From NCBI RefSeq assembly GCF_000717715.1, contig NZ_JOAI01000011.1, forward strand, positions 1 to 64,000: a DNA stretch of 64,000 nucleotides. Direction: 5' to 3'. The notes under the pieces were generated by a model, which saw only the letters and a program-made list of their open reading frames with translations, was not told the origin of the DNA and did not search any database. The DNA is from Streptomyces sp. NRRL B-24484. GTDB lineage: Bacteria > Actinomycetota > Actinomycetes > Streptomycetales > Streptomycetaceae. Position numbers and translations under genes: made by a program. Positions 25,921 through 34,415 of the stretch are shown here, in pieces; within the stretch, counting starts at the first letter, position 1; every line of letters starts with the position of its first letter.

Positions 25921-27282
25921 CTAGGACACGGGGACGGGTCGGTCGGCCGCGTGGGCGAGCACCCGCCGGGCGGCGAGCCGGCCGGAGCGGACGGCGCCCT
26001 CGCTGCTCGGCCGGAGCATCACCCAGTCCCCGGCGTACTCGATCGCACGCGTGGGCCTGGCCAGGAAGGCGGCCCGCTCCCGGACGGCGGCGGGCGGCGC
26101 CTGCGGCAGGCCGTGGCGGTACCGGTGCACCAGGGTGCGGACGGTGGCCGCCCGCAGGCCCGGGAGGAAGCGCTCGGCCTCCGCGCAGGCGATCTCCACC
26201 ACCCGCTCGTCCGGCTCCTCCAGCAGCTCCGGGCTCGTCCACGGCGAGACGAAGACGTTCGCCAGGCCGCGGCCCTCGGGCGCCCGGCCGCGGGCCTTGA
26301 GGTGGTCGAGGACGATCCCGGTGCAGACCAGGCTCTCGCCGGCCGGGACGGAGATCGCATAGCTGGGGCTGCGGGTCGGGCCGGGCAGCGGCCGGTCCAG
26401 CAGGCAGGCCACCTTGAGCATCGGCGCGTAGCTGCTCGCTGCCACGAACCCGCGCTCCTCGGGCGGGAGTCCGGGGTGCAGGGCGAGTGCGACGGGGGCC
26501 GGCACGGCCAGTACCGCCTGCCGGGCGGTGCACCGCGAGCCGTCGGCGAACTCCAGCAGCACCCCGCCGCCCTCCGGCCGGACGGCGGTCACCCGGGCCC
26601 CGAGGGCCACGTCCAGCCGGTCGGCGAGCGAGCGGGCCAGGGTGTCCATGCCGTCCCGGTAGGTCATCCAGCGCGCACCGGCGCCGCCGACCGAGAGCAG
26701 GGTGGCCACCATCGGCCCGATCGCCGAGGAGTCGGGCCGCCAGCCGAAGCAGTGGCTCGCCAGCGGCTGGAGCATCCCGTCGAGCAGTTCCTCGCGGCCG
26801 CCCGCACAGTACTGACCGAGCGTCAGCTCGCCGCTGGGTGCGGTCTCCGGGTGGTCCGGGTCGAAGCCGCGCCAGCGCAGGGCCAGTTCGGCGGTGAACC
26901 GGAGCCAGGCGAGCCGGCCGCGCCAGGACAGCCCGGCGCCGGTCACCAGCCCCCTGGGGTGGCCGAGATGAGCATGGGCGCGGCCGTGCCGCCAGAGGGC
27001 GAAGCCGCTCTCGACGACCGGGACGTCGGACTCGGGGATGCCGACCGCCCGGATCAGCTCCCAGGTGGCCTCGTACCCGGCCCCGGCGATGGTCTCGGCG
27101 CCCTCGTCGACCAGGTAGCCGTCCACGCGGGTGGAGGCCATCCGTCCGCCGACCCGCCCGGTGCCCTCGAAGACCCGCACCGCGCGCCCGGCGGCGGCCA
27201 GGTGGTGGGCGGCGGCGAGCCCGGCGATCCCGGCGCCGACCACGGCGACGTCCAGCTCGGGCGTGCCCTCGGCGGCGCTCAT
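25921..27282 (-). CDS. FAD-dependent oxidoreductase (amine oxidase/protoporphyrinogen oxidase-like)
   Basis: The 453-residue protein starts with the dinucleotide-binding motif VAVVGAGIAGLAAAHHLAAAG at residues 12-32, continues with RVGGRMAS (the GG motif), and ends with RAIEYAGDWVMLRPSSEGAVRSGRLAARRVL, the ATG-type FAD-binding C-terminus. This is the flavin amine oxidase/phytoene desaturase/HemY superfamily, which dehydrogenates C-N or C-C bonds. It is coupled by ATGA to the second ligase gene upstream. A role in desaturating the prenylated intermediate is inferred from context only. Confidence 0.85.
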   Translation of the reverse strand: MSAAEGTPELDVAVVGAGIAGLAAAHHLAAAGRAVRVFEGTGRVGGRMASTRVDGYLVDEGAETIAGAGYEATWELIRAVGIPESDVPVVESGFALWRHGRAHAHLGHPRGLVTGAGLSWRGRLAWLRFTAELALRWRGFDPDHPETAPSGELTLGQYCAGGREELLDGMLQPLASHCFGWRPDSSAIGPMVATLLSVGGAGARWMTYRDGMDTLARSLADRLDVALGARVTAVRPEGGGVLLEFADGSRCTARQAVLAVPAPVALALHPGLPPEERGFVAASSYAPMLKVACLLDRPLPGPTRSPSYAISVPAGESLVCTGIVLDHLKARGRAPEGRGLANVFVSPWTSPELLEEPDERVVEIACAEAERFLPGLRAATVRTLVHRYRHGLPQAPPAAVRERAAFLARPTRAIEYAGDWVMLRPSSEGAVRSGRLAARRVLAHAADRPVPVS

Positions 27283-28892
27283 GTCCACCGCCCGCTGCCG
27301 AAGGCCGCCGCACCGGCGAGGAGCCGCTCGCGCAGCTCGTGCCGCCGGACCTTCCCGGTGCCGGTGCGCGGCACGGCGTCCCAGCCGAGCACCACCGGCT
27401 CGGCGAGCGGCGGCAGGTCGTGGACGGCCCGCCGCCAGCGTTCGCCGTCGAGTCCGCCGCTGCCGGTGACCAGCACCGGCAGCGGGCGGCCCCCGGCGAC
27501 GGCGAGCAGCACCGCCTCCTCGACCTCCGGCAGCCGGTCGTGCAGCACGTCCTCGACCTCGACGCAGCTCAGCCCGGGGACCATGTCCACCTCGCGGTCG
27601 AGCAGCAGCAGCCGCCCGTCCCGGGTGCGGACGCCGAGGTCGCCGGTGTTGAACCACGGCCCGGACGCCTTCGCCTCCCACCGCTCCGGCTCGCCCAGGT
27701 AGCCGAGGCAGCGGGCGCCCGTCCGGGTCAGCACCAGGCCGGGTTCGCCGCGCCGCACGGGCGCCATGGTGGCGGGGTCGACCACCTTGAGCCGCACCCA
27801 GCCGGGCAGCGGCCGGCCGAGGTCCCGGGTGGTCGGGTGGCGCTGCTCGCTGTCCGCCAGCGCCCCGCGGGTGAGGAAGCGGAAGGTGAGCGGCCCGGTC
27901 TCGGTCTGCCCCCAGCCCTGCATCCACAGCGGGCGGCGCCGTTCGGAGGCGGCCAGGAAGGTACGGACGGTCGGCGGGTGCACCGCGTCGAAGGTCGAGA
28001 TGTACAACCGCACGTCGCGGAACGGGTTCTGCGGCCCGGCCGCCAGCTGCTGCCAGCGGACGTAGGTGGACGGCAGCGCCTCCAGGATCGTCGGCGGGTG
28101 GCTGCGCAGCAGCGCGGCGGCGGTCGACGGGTCGGAGTCCGGCAGGATCGCGAAGGTGCCGGGCGCCCGCCAGAAGGCGCTGGCCGTCCAGGTGACCGCG
28201 CGGCCGTGGGCGAAGGAGATGGCGCTGGCGACGGTGTCCGGGCGGCGGGCGGAGAGCACCGGCCAGCGGCGCGCTTCGAAGGCGGCCAGCCGGCGGATCA
28301 GGGTACGGGTGGAGTGCACCACCAGCTTGGGCACGCCGGTGGTGCCCGAGGTGTGGTGGACGGTCAGCGGCGCGTCGTCGGGGCGGCGGTGGACGGCGGG
28401 CACGGGGTGGCCGCGCAGGTCGTCCGGGATCAGGGCGCCCTCGGCCGGCCCGTCCAGGCAGACGGTGCGGCGGGCCAGCCGGGTGAGGTCGTGGCCGGCC
28501 GACCCGACGGTGCCCAGTACGTCCCGCTGGGTCACCAGGACGGCGGGCTCCAGCCGTTGCAGCAGGACGGCCAGGCCGTCCGGCGGCACCCGGTCGGAGA
28601 GCAGTGCGGGCACCGCGCCGATCCGGGCGGCGGCGCAGGCGAGCAGCACGTAGTCCCAGTGGTTGCGCTTCACCACGGCGACCCGGTCGCCGGGCCGCGC
28701 GCCGGCGGCGGCCAGGCCGGCGGCGGTCTCCCGGACGAGGTCGGCGAGCCGCTCCGTCGTCCAGCTGGTGCCGCCCTCGGGGGCGAGGTCGAGCGGGCGG
28801 CCGAGTTCGACCCGGACCGGCGACCGTCGCTCGGCCAGCACCTCGAACAGCGGGCCGAGGTCCAGCGGCAGGGGCCTCACCAGGGCGGTCAC
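27279..28892 (-). CDS. second AMP-binding acyl-adenylating enzyme
   Basis: The 537-residue ANL-family protein has a canonical phosphate loop TVHHTSGTTGVPKLVVHS, the adenine motif LWMQGWGQTETGPL, WFNTGDLGVRTRDGRL and the hinge LLLDREVDMVPGLSCVEVEDVL, plus the C-terminal Lys in PRTGTGKVRRHEL. It therefore looks fully active, unlike the degenerate loop of its paralogue at 21574-23280. GTG 28892 overlaps the UbiA stop and its own stop overlaps the oxidoreductase start, so three genes are translationally chained. Confidence 0.88.
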   Translation of the reverse strand: MTALVRPLPLDLGPLFEVLAERRSPVRVELGRPLDLAPEGGTSWTTERLADLVRETAAGLAAAGARPGDRVAVVKRNHWDYVLLACAAARIGAVPALLSDRVPPDGLAVLLQRLEPAVLVTQRDVLGTVGSAGHDLTRLARRTVCLDGPAEGALIPDDLRGHPVPAVHRRPDDAPLTVHHTSGTTGVPKLVVHSTRTLIRRLAAFEARRWPVLSARRPDTVASAISFAHGRAVTWTASAFWRAPGTFAILPDSDPSTAAALLRSHPPTILEALPSTYVRWQQLAAGPQNPFRDVRLYISTFDAVHPPTVRTFLAASERRRPLWMQGWGQTETGPLTFRFLTRGALADSEQRHPTTRDLGRPLPGWVRLKVVDPATMAPVRRGEPGLVLTRTGARCLGYLGEPERWEAKASGPWFNTGDLGVRTRDGRLLLLDREVDMVPGLSCVEVEDVLHDRLPEVEEAVLLAVAGGRPLPVLVTGSGGLDGERWRRAVHDLPPLAEPVVLGWDAVPRTGTGKVRRHELRERLLAGAAAFGSGRWT

Positions 28893-29866
28893 GACAGACC
28901 CCCGGTGAGCGGGCCGGCGGCGGCCAGGTCCACGGCGACCAGCAGGGCGCAGCTCAGCCGGTGGAGGCGGATGCCGAGCCGCCGGGCGAGCAGGATCTCG
29001 CCCGCGACGAAGCCCTGGTACCACTGGCGGACCCGCAGCACGAGCACCGGCGCCATCACCGCCGGGAACCACCAGGGCGCCACGCCCGCCACGGCCGAGC
29101 CGACCACCAGCACCGCCTCCAGGGCCGAACAGCCCGCCACGAAGAGGGCGTTGCCGCGCGGCGGCAGGAGCACGGCGGCGGTCCGGCGGCCGACCGCGCG
29201 GTCGCCCGGGATGTCGTTGGTGTTGGAGTAGACGCCGAACAGCGCGGGGCCGAGGCCGAACACCAGCGCCTGCACGGCGACGAACCCGTCGAAGCGGCCG
29301 GTCAGCAGCCCGTACAGCGGCAGGACGAACAGCCAGCCCAGCGCGGCGAGGAAGAACTCCTGGAAGCCGTTGTAGCTGATCCGCAGCCACCACGAGTACT
29401 GGAAGCCGAAGACCGTCAGGGCGAGCACCCCGGCCACGGCCCAGGGCGGGCGTGCCGGGGCCAGGGCCGGCGCGGCCAGCCAGCAGAGGGCGCAGGCGGC
29501 GGTGGAGAGCCAGCCGAAGCGGATCGCCTGCGGCTCGGTGAGGGTGCCCGCGATCAGCGGCTTGCGGGCCAGCCGGCGGGCGGGCGCGTCCGGGCCGTAG
29601 TTGACCGCGTCGCTGCCGTCCCGGTAGCCGGTGACGTCGTCGAAGGTGCACATCGCGGCACTCATCGCGATCTCGCCGCCGAGGAAGAGCAGCAGGACGG
29701 CGAGGGTCGTCGCGGCGGTCGCGGCGGAGCCCCCCGGCAGCACCATGGCGGCGACCAGCGGGACGCTCAAGTAGTAGTCGTAGATGTCGAGTTTGGCCAG
29801 CCGGGCGTAGGCCCGCCAGGCGATCGGCGGTGATTCGGGGACGGCCGGTGCGGCGGCGTGCTCCAC
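28889..29866 (-). CDS. UbiA-family prenyltransferase
   Basis: The 325-residue protein is strongly hydrophobic with about eight membrane segments. It has the two Asp-rich motifs of the UbiA superfamily: FDDVTGYRDGSD at residues 75-86, and NTNDIPGDRAVGRRT in the second half. These bind Mg and the prenyl diphosphate. UbiA enzymes attach an isoprenoid chain to an aromatic or other acceptor in the membrane. It is the first gene of the second leftward block. No prenyl diphosphate synthase lies in the cluster, so the donor would come from primary metabolism. Confidence 0.85.
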   Translation of the reverse strand: MEHAAAPAVPESPPIAWRAYARLAKLDIYDYYLSVPLVAAMVLPGGSAATAATTLAVLLLFLGGEIAMSAAMCTFDDVTGYRDGSDAVNYGPDAPARRLARKPLIAGTLTEPQAIRFGWLSTAACALCWLAAPALAPARPPWAVAGVLALTVFGFQYSWWLRISYNGFQEFFLAALGWLFVLPLYGLLTGRFDGFVAVQALVFGLGPALFGVYSNTNDIPGDRAVGRRTAAVLLPPRGNALFVAGCSALEAVLVVGSAVAGVAPWWFPAVMAPVLVLRVRQWYQGFVAGEILLARRLGIRLHRLSCALLVAVDLAAAGPLTGGLS

Positions 29867-30087
29867 GGGATCGCTGTCCTCTCAACGGCGGCCTGGACCC
29901 GGGACGCAAGTGCCGCGGGGGCCGGAGATACGGGCCGACCGCGCTGACGGCGCGCCAATCCGCCGTGGCGGACGGTGAGTCGGCGGACTCATGATGGCAT
30001 ATGGATTCCGTTCGGATGCATTCCTGTGATGAGCGCAGGAACGGGTGGTCCGCGGTGTGTTCGTCCGCGGACCACCCGTGGCGGGAA
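29867..30087. promoter_or_regulatory. promoter region of the UbiA-led block
   Basis: This gap lies upstream of the UbiA gene and downstream of the small secreted-protein gene, both leftward. It has an AT-richer core near 29990-30040 and a perfect inverted repeat TGAGTC-ggcg-GACTCA at 29976-29991, 110 bases before the UbiA start. This is a candidate operator. No -10/-35 pair is certain. Confidence 0.45.
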
Positions 30088-30390
30088 TCAGGCCGAGAAA
30101 CTCCCCGCGCCACCCGGGACGTGGGTGCCGTAGCCGGGCCGGACGGTCACGCTCGGCCCGAGGCAGAAGGGGTTGCCGTAGACCTTCACCGGCCCGTCCG
30201 TCTGGTTCGCCAGCACATGTGCCAGGGCGGGCAGTTGGTTGCAGCCGGACGGATCGGTGTACACGTCCAGCGGCTGGAGCTCGGTGGAGAACACCGTCAC
30301 CGTGCCGGTCGCCGCCCGTGGTGCCGGGGCGGCGCCGGTGAGCGCCAGAACGGTGCCGGCGGCGGCGAGGGAGGCCAGGAGGGTTCGCAT
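30088..30390 (-). CDS. small secreted protein, possibly beta/gamma-crystallin-like
   Basis: The 100-residue precursor starts at ATG 30390 behind AAGGAC and has a signal peptide (MRTLLASLAAAGTVLALTGA, cleavage predicted near residue 27). The mature part of about 73 residues is beta-rich, with two cysteines (SGCNQLP and NPFCLGP) that could form one disulfide, and Greek-key-like stretches LDVYTDPSGC and VKVYGNPFC. Similar small exported proteins are common in streptomycetes but their role is unknown. It lies next to the biosynthetic cluster but is not coupled to it. Confidence 0.6.
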   Translation of the reverse strand: MRTLLASLAAAGTVLALTGAAPAPRAATGTVTVFSTELQPLDVYTDPSGCNQLPALAHVLANQTDGPVKVYGNPFCLGPSVTVRPGYGTHVPGGAGSFSA

Positions 30391-30776
30391 GAATCGTCCT
30401 TCTGTCGAATCCGGTCCCGCATTTGTCCGCGGGATCGCCCCATCGATATCGTGCGCGTACGTTTCAGTTCCATTCGCGGCGTCGGACAATCACCCGCCCG
30501 GCGGAGGGAATCGAATATCCGTCCCGCGCCGCGGCCGGGGCACCCGGGCGGCCCCCGGCGGCGCGGTCCGGTCGGGTGACACGCCGGCACCACCGGTCGG
30601 CGGTCGGCGGCAATGCGCCCCCGGCCGCGTACGGTCGTTCCGGACGGACCCGCCCGGCGGCCCGGCGCACCCGGCACGGGCCGCGGCTCGGCCGCAGCCC
30701 CGGCCTCGGCCGGAGCGGGACCGTCCCGGAGGCGCCGGCCCGGACGGCGACGGCGGGACGAGCGCAGGAGGCACCC
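30391..30776. other. divergent intergenic region
   Basis: This 386-base stretch separates the small secreted-protein gene (leftward) from the YhgE/Pip-type gene (rightward). The left third is AT-richer (around 30400-30500) and probably holds both promoters; the right part is Arg/Pro/Gly-coding-like in all frames and shows no gene. AGGAGG sits just before the ATG at 30777. Confidence 0.4.
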
Positions 30777-32138
30777 ATGACACCGCCCACCCCGCCCGGC
30801 GCGGCCGAGCCGCCCGCGGAACCCTCCCCGCCGCCCCCGCCACGCCCGTCCGGCACCGGTGCGACCGCGCTCCAGGTGCTGCGCAACCCCCGGATCTGGA
30901 TCCTCCCGACCGCGCTGACCGGCGTCGTCGCGCTGCTGCTCTCCCTGCTCTACATGGGCGGCATCCTCAACCCCCGGATCGACCTGCACCGGGTGCCGGT
31001 CGGCCTGGTCAGCGCCGACAAGGGCGCCACCGTCGACGGCAAGCAGCAGAACCTCGGTGCGAGCATCACGGCCGCCGTCGCCGCCGCACCCGACCCCGAC
31101 GAGCGGGTCAACTGGCAGGTGCTCAGCCCCGCCGAGGCGCAGCAGAAGCTCGCCTCCAACCAGCTGTACGGCGCGCTGACGATCCCCGAGGACTTCACCG
31201 CGGCCGTCGCCGGGCTCGGCCAGCCGCCGACCGGCTCGCCCGCGCGCCCCACCGCCGTCGTCCTCACCAACCCGGGCTCGGGCAGCCTCGCCTCCTCCTT
31301 CGCCGCGTCGATCGCCACCGACGCTGCGCACCGCGCCTCGCTCGACCTCGGCAAACAGCTCACCGCCACCGCCGCGCAGCGCGCCGCCCAGCAGGGCACC
31401 CAGGTCTCCAACCCGTCCGCGCTGCTGCTGGCCGACCCGATCACCGTCGAGACCCGGGTCGGCCACCCGATCGGCCCGCACAGCGGCCTCGGCCTCAGCG
31501 CCTTCTACTACACCCTGCTGCTGGTGCTCGCCGGCTTCCTCGGCGGCAACGTCATCGGCAACGGCGTCGACGTCGGACTCGGCTACACCGACAACGAACT
31601 CGGCCCGTGGCACACCCGCCGGCGCACCGTCCCGATCACCCGCCGCCGCACCTGGGTGGTCAAGTCGGTGATGAGCGTCGGGATCTCGCTGCTCACCTCG
31701 GCCGTCATCATGCTGGCCACCGTCTCGATCCTCGGCATGGACGCCTCGCACCTGCCGCTGCTCTTCGTCTTCTCCTTCTGCGCCAGCGCCGCCGTCGGCC
31801 TCGGAGTGCAGGCGATCAACGCCACCTTCGGCGGCATCGGGCAGCTGGTCAGCATGTTCGTGTTCATCGTGCTGGCCCTGCCGTCCTCCGGGGCGACGAT
31901 CCCGCTGCAGGCGCTGCCGGACTTCTACCGCTTCCTGGCCAGGTTCGAACCGATGCGGCAGCTGAGCGACGGCGTACGGGCGATCCTCTACTTCGACGCC
32001 CGGGCGGACGCCGGCCTGGCCCGCGCCTGGATCATGATCGGGGTCGGCACGGTGCTCGCCCTGCTGCTCGGCTGGGCGATGACCAGCTACTACGACCGCA
32101 AGGGCCTGCACCGGCTCGCGGCCGAGTCCTCCGCCTGA
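30777..32138 (+). CDS. YhgE/Pip or DUF3533-type membrane transporter
   Basis: The 453-residue protein starts at ATG 30777 with GGAGG. After a Pro-rich cytoplasmic head it has one membrane segment (WILPTALTGVVALLLSLLY), a large extracellular loop of about 190 residues, and a C-terminal bundle of five membrane segments (for example FYYTLLLVLAGFLGGNVIG and LVSMFVFIVLALPSSG). This matches DUF3533 and YhgE/Pip membrane proteins, which resemble ABC-2 permeases; some relatives take part in type VII secretion or drug export. No ATPase gene is adjacent. Confidence 0.8.
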   Translation: MTPPTPPGAAEPPAEPSPPPPPRPSGTGATALQVLRNPRIWILPTALTGVVALLLSLLYMGGILNPRIDLHRVPVGLVSADKGATVDGKQQNLGASITAAVAAAPDPDERVNWQVLSPAEAQQKLASNQLYGALTIPEDFTAAVAGLGQPPTGSPARPTAVVLTNPGSGSLASSFAASIATDAAHRASLDLGKQLTATAAQRAAQQGTQVSNPSALLLADPITVETRVGHPIGPHSGLGLSAFYYTLLLVLAGFLGGNVIGNGVDVGLGYTDNELGPWHTRRRTVPITRRRTWVVKSVMSVGISLLTSAVIMLATVSILGMDASHLPLLFVFSFCASAAVGLGVQAINATFGGIGQLVSMFVFIVLALPSSGATIPLQALPDFYRFLARFEPMRQLSDGVRAILYFDARADAGLARAWIMIGVGTVLALLLGWAMTSYYDRKGLHRLAAESSA

Positions 32139-32160
32139 GGTGAACGGGCCGCTCGGCGCC

Positions 32161-32394
32161 TCAGCCCCGTTCGGTCCGGGGCCGGGAGCGGCGGGCGGGC
32201 CGCCACGGGCCGAAGACGTAGGCGATCGCCACCCCGAGCAGGGTCGCGCCGACCCGCTCCGCCGTGCGGCCCTCCGCCTGCGCCGGACCGGACTGCAGGA
32301 GCAGCAGCAGCCCCACGGCGGCGGCCGGGAGGACGCCCGGGGCGAGCGCCGCCGCCTGCCCGGGGTCGTCGTGGCCGAATACCGGCGCGGGCAC
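32161..32394 (-). pseudogene. C-terminal remnant of a FUSC-like membrane protein
   Basis: Up to 77 residues (GTG at 32394) give VPAPVFGHDDPGQAAALAPG, a membrane segment AAAVGLLLLLQSG and ERVGATLLGVAIAYVFGPW. The last piece is the kind of RxxGTLLGxxIAY segment found in FUSC/aromatic acid exporter proteins, whose intact form is over 300 residues. The open frame extends upstream (GFLRGALYAVPAPV) without any good start codon. I read it as the tail of a deleted gene. It could instead be a short real membrane peptide. Confidence 0.35.
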
Positions 32395-32612
32395 CGCGTA
32401 CAGCGCCCCGCGCAGGAACCCGGCCCGGGCCGGCGTTCCCGGGCCGCCGCCGGGGCGGTCGTCGTCCGGGAGGCTTCGTCGGGCATCGGCAGCTCCGTCC
32501 TGTGCGCACTGCCCCCACCGTGCACGCCGGACGGCCCACGCACCCCGCCCGCCACGCCGGGACCGCCCGAACGCGCTTCCCGCGAGACCCGGCGCAGCCG
32601 GCAGGGCTGTGC

Positions 32613-34064
32613 TCAGGAGCCGGTGAGGGGCCGGGTGGCGGCGAGCAGGTCGGGGTCCCGGGTGCGGGGCGGCAGGGTGTCCAGGCGGTCGCGCAGGCCG
32701 CGGAGTTCGTGGCGGACGAGGGCCGGGAGGGCGGGGGTGTCGGCCAGGGCGGGGGAGAGCAGGGCGAGGGCCGCGTCCGGGTCGCCGGCACAGAGGTGGC
32801 AGTCGGCCAGCCGGACGGTGAAGAGGAGGCGTGAGGAGGGGAGTTGGTCCGGCCCGAGCATGGCCAGGGCGGCGGTGGCCGCAGCGGCGGCGTGCCGGGC
32901 GGGCCGGGGATCCCCGACGGCGGCGGCGACGTCCCGCAGGGCGGCCGCCGCCCCGGCCTCCACCCGCAGCCGCATGGACGCGATGGAGAGCCAGGCGGCG
33001 TCCGCCTCGTCGGGTTCGCCGACGTGGTCGAGGTGCAGCCGGGCCCGGGCGATGTGCCGGACCGTCCCGCGGACGTCCCCGGTCAGCGCGTGCGCCCTGG
33101 CCCGGCCGATCCGGCCCATCGCACCGGCCCAGTGGCGGTCCGGTGCGGCCCGGCCGATCGCGCGGGCGTACCCGAGCGCCGCGTCGGCGTCGCCGTCGAG
33201 GCGGGCCAGGGTGCTCATGTCGCTCAGGGCGGCCACCTGGGTCGCCGGGTCGCCGGCCAGTTCGGACCAGGTGAGCGCCCGGTCGAAGCAGGCCATGGCG
33301 GTGGCCCGGCGGCCCTGCTGCATGCGCAGCACCCCGGCGGCGTGCGCGTACTCGGCGGCGAGCCGGGCCAGCGGTCTGCCCCGGGCGGCCGGGCCGGCCG
33401 CCAGCCGGGCGAGGACGGCCCGCAGCACGTGCTCCACCGTCTCCGCCGCGCCCGCCCGGACGGCCTGTTCACCGGCCCGCAGGTGTGCGGCGAGCAGGCC
33501 GGTGAGCGCGTGCACGGTGTCGGTGTCCGGTGGCGGTGAGCCGGGGCCCGCCGCACAGAACGCCGCCTGCAGCACCGCCATGTCGCCCGCGGGCGGCAGG
33601 ACGCAGCCGGCGGCGCCGTGCAGCGGGCAGAGCAGGCCGTAGTCGGGTAGGCGCTCCGGCGGCGGCCCGGTGAGGAGGAGGGGTGTGCCGTCCGACGGCC
33701 ATGTGTGCGGCGGCGGCCCGTGCGGCAGCGGCGGTCGGACGAGCGCCCGCGGCAGCGGCGGGCCGGCCGGCTCGCGCTCGTGGGTGCGACGGCAGGCCGC
33801 GCCCAGTTCGCCGCCCGCGCCGAGGAGTTCGTCGAGCCGGTCGGCGAGCCGTGGCGCGGTGCGGCGGCTGCCGCGCTCCAGCCGGCTGACCGCGGTGTGG
33901 TCGTAGCCCACGGCGGCGCCGAGTTGGGCCTGGGTGAGTCCCGCGGCGCGCCGCAGCCGCCGCAGGCGGGCGCCGAACTCCCGCCAGGACTCGACGGTCG
34001 GGTCCTGGGCCGAGGGGTACCGGCCGGACGGGTTCTCGTCGCCGGAGGTGCGGCCGTCGTCCAC
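32613..34064 (-). CDS. XRE-family transcriptional regulator with long helical C-terminal region
   Basis: The 483-residue protein begins at GTG 34064 behind GGGGGAGGA. Residues 29-70 form the helix-turn-helix (FGARLRRLRRAAGLTQAQLG, then VSRLERGSRRTAPRLADRL). The rest, residues about 150-480, is a chain of Ala/Leu-rich helical hairpins (YAHAAGVLRMQQGRRATAMACFDRAL and similar), a TPR-like layout seen in many streptomycete regulators. Such proteins often sense a small signal through the helical repeats. It diverges from the large secreted protease gene and may control it. Confidence 0.8.
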   Translation of the reverse strand: MDDGRTSGDENPSGRYPSAQDPTVESWREFGARLRRLRRAAGLTQAQLGAAVGYDHTAVSRLERGSRRTAPRLADRLDELLGAGGELGAACRRTHEREPAGPPLPRALVRPPLPHGPPPHTWPSDGTPLLLTGPPPERLPDYGLLCPLHGAAGCVLPPAGDMAVLQAAFCAAGPGSPPPDTDTVHALTGLLAAHLRAGEQAVRAGAAETVEHVLRAVLARLAAGPAARGRPLARLAAEYAHAAGVLRMQQGRRATAMACFDRALTWSELAGDPATQVAALSDMSTLARLDGDADAALGYARAIGRAAPDRHWAGAMGRIGRARAHALTGDVRGTVRHIARARLHLDHVGEPDEADAAWLSIASMRLRVEAGAAAALRDVAAAVGDPRPARHAAAAATAALAMLGPDQLPSSRLLFTVRLADCHLCAGDPDAALALLSPALADTPALPALVRHELRGLRDRLDTLPPRTRDPDLLAATRPLTGS

Positions 34065-34415
34065 GGGCTGTCCTCCCCCTGCGGGATCCCTCGCGGGGCG
34101 CGTCGAGCTCCCCGGCCCCTCCGGACACCAGGACGGTACTGGAGGTTCAGGCCTCCGTCCATGACGTGGTCTCAACCAATTCCGGCCCAACCGCCGTGGA
34201 GGGGAGGCCGCTTGACGGAGTTTGCCAACTCCCGTGCGGCACGGCCGGATCCGTTGACCGGGGCATGACGGCGTGTGAGGGTTCCGGCACCCGAGCGCGG
34301 ACCACCGCAGGCCGTCCCCCCGACAACGGCCCGCGGCGCGGACCGCCGGCCACCGCCGGCGGCACCGCACGCACCTGTGTCCGCGGTCGAGGACCCCCAC
34401 CTTCGAGGAGCCTCG
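34065..34415. promoter_or_regulatory. divergent promoter region of regulator and protease
   Basis: This 351-base region holds the leaders of the XRE regulator (leftward) and the fusion protease (rightward). Two TTGAC boxes (near 34212 and 34255) face the protease; a matching -10 is not obvious. The protease leader ends in GAGGAG at 34405-34410. No coding frame is convincing. Confidence 0.4.
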
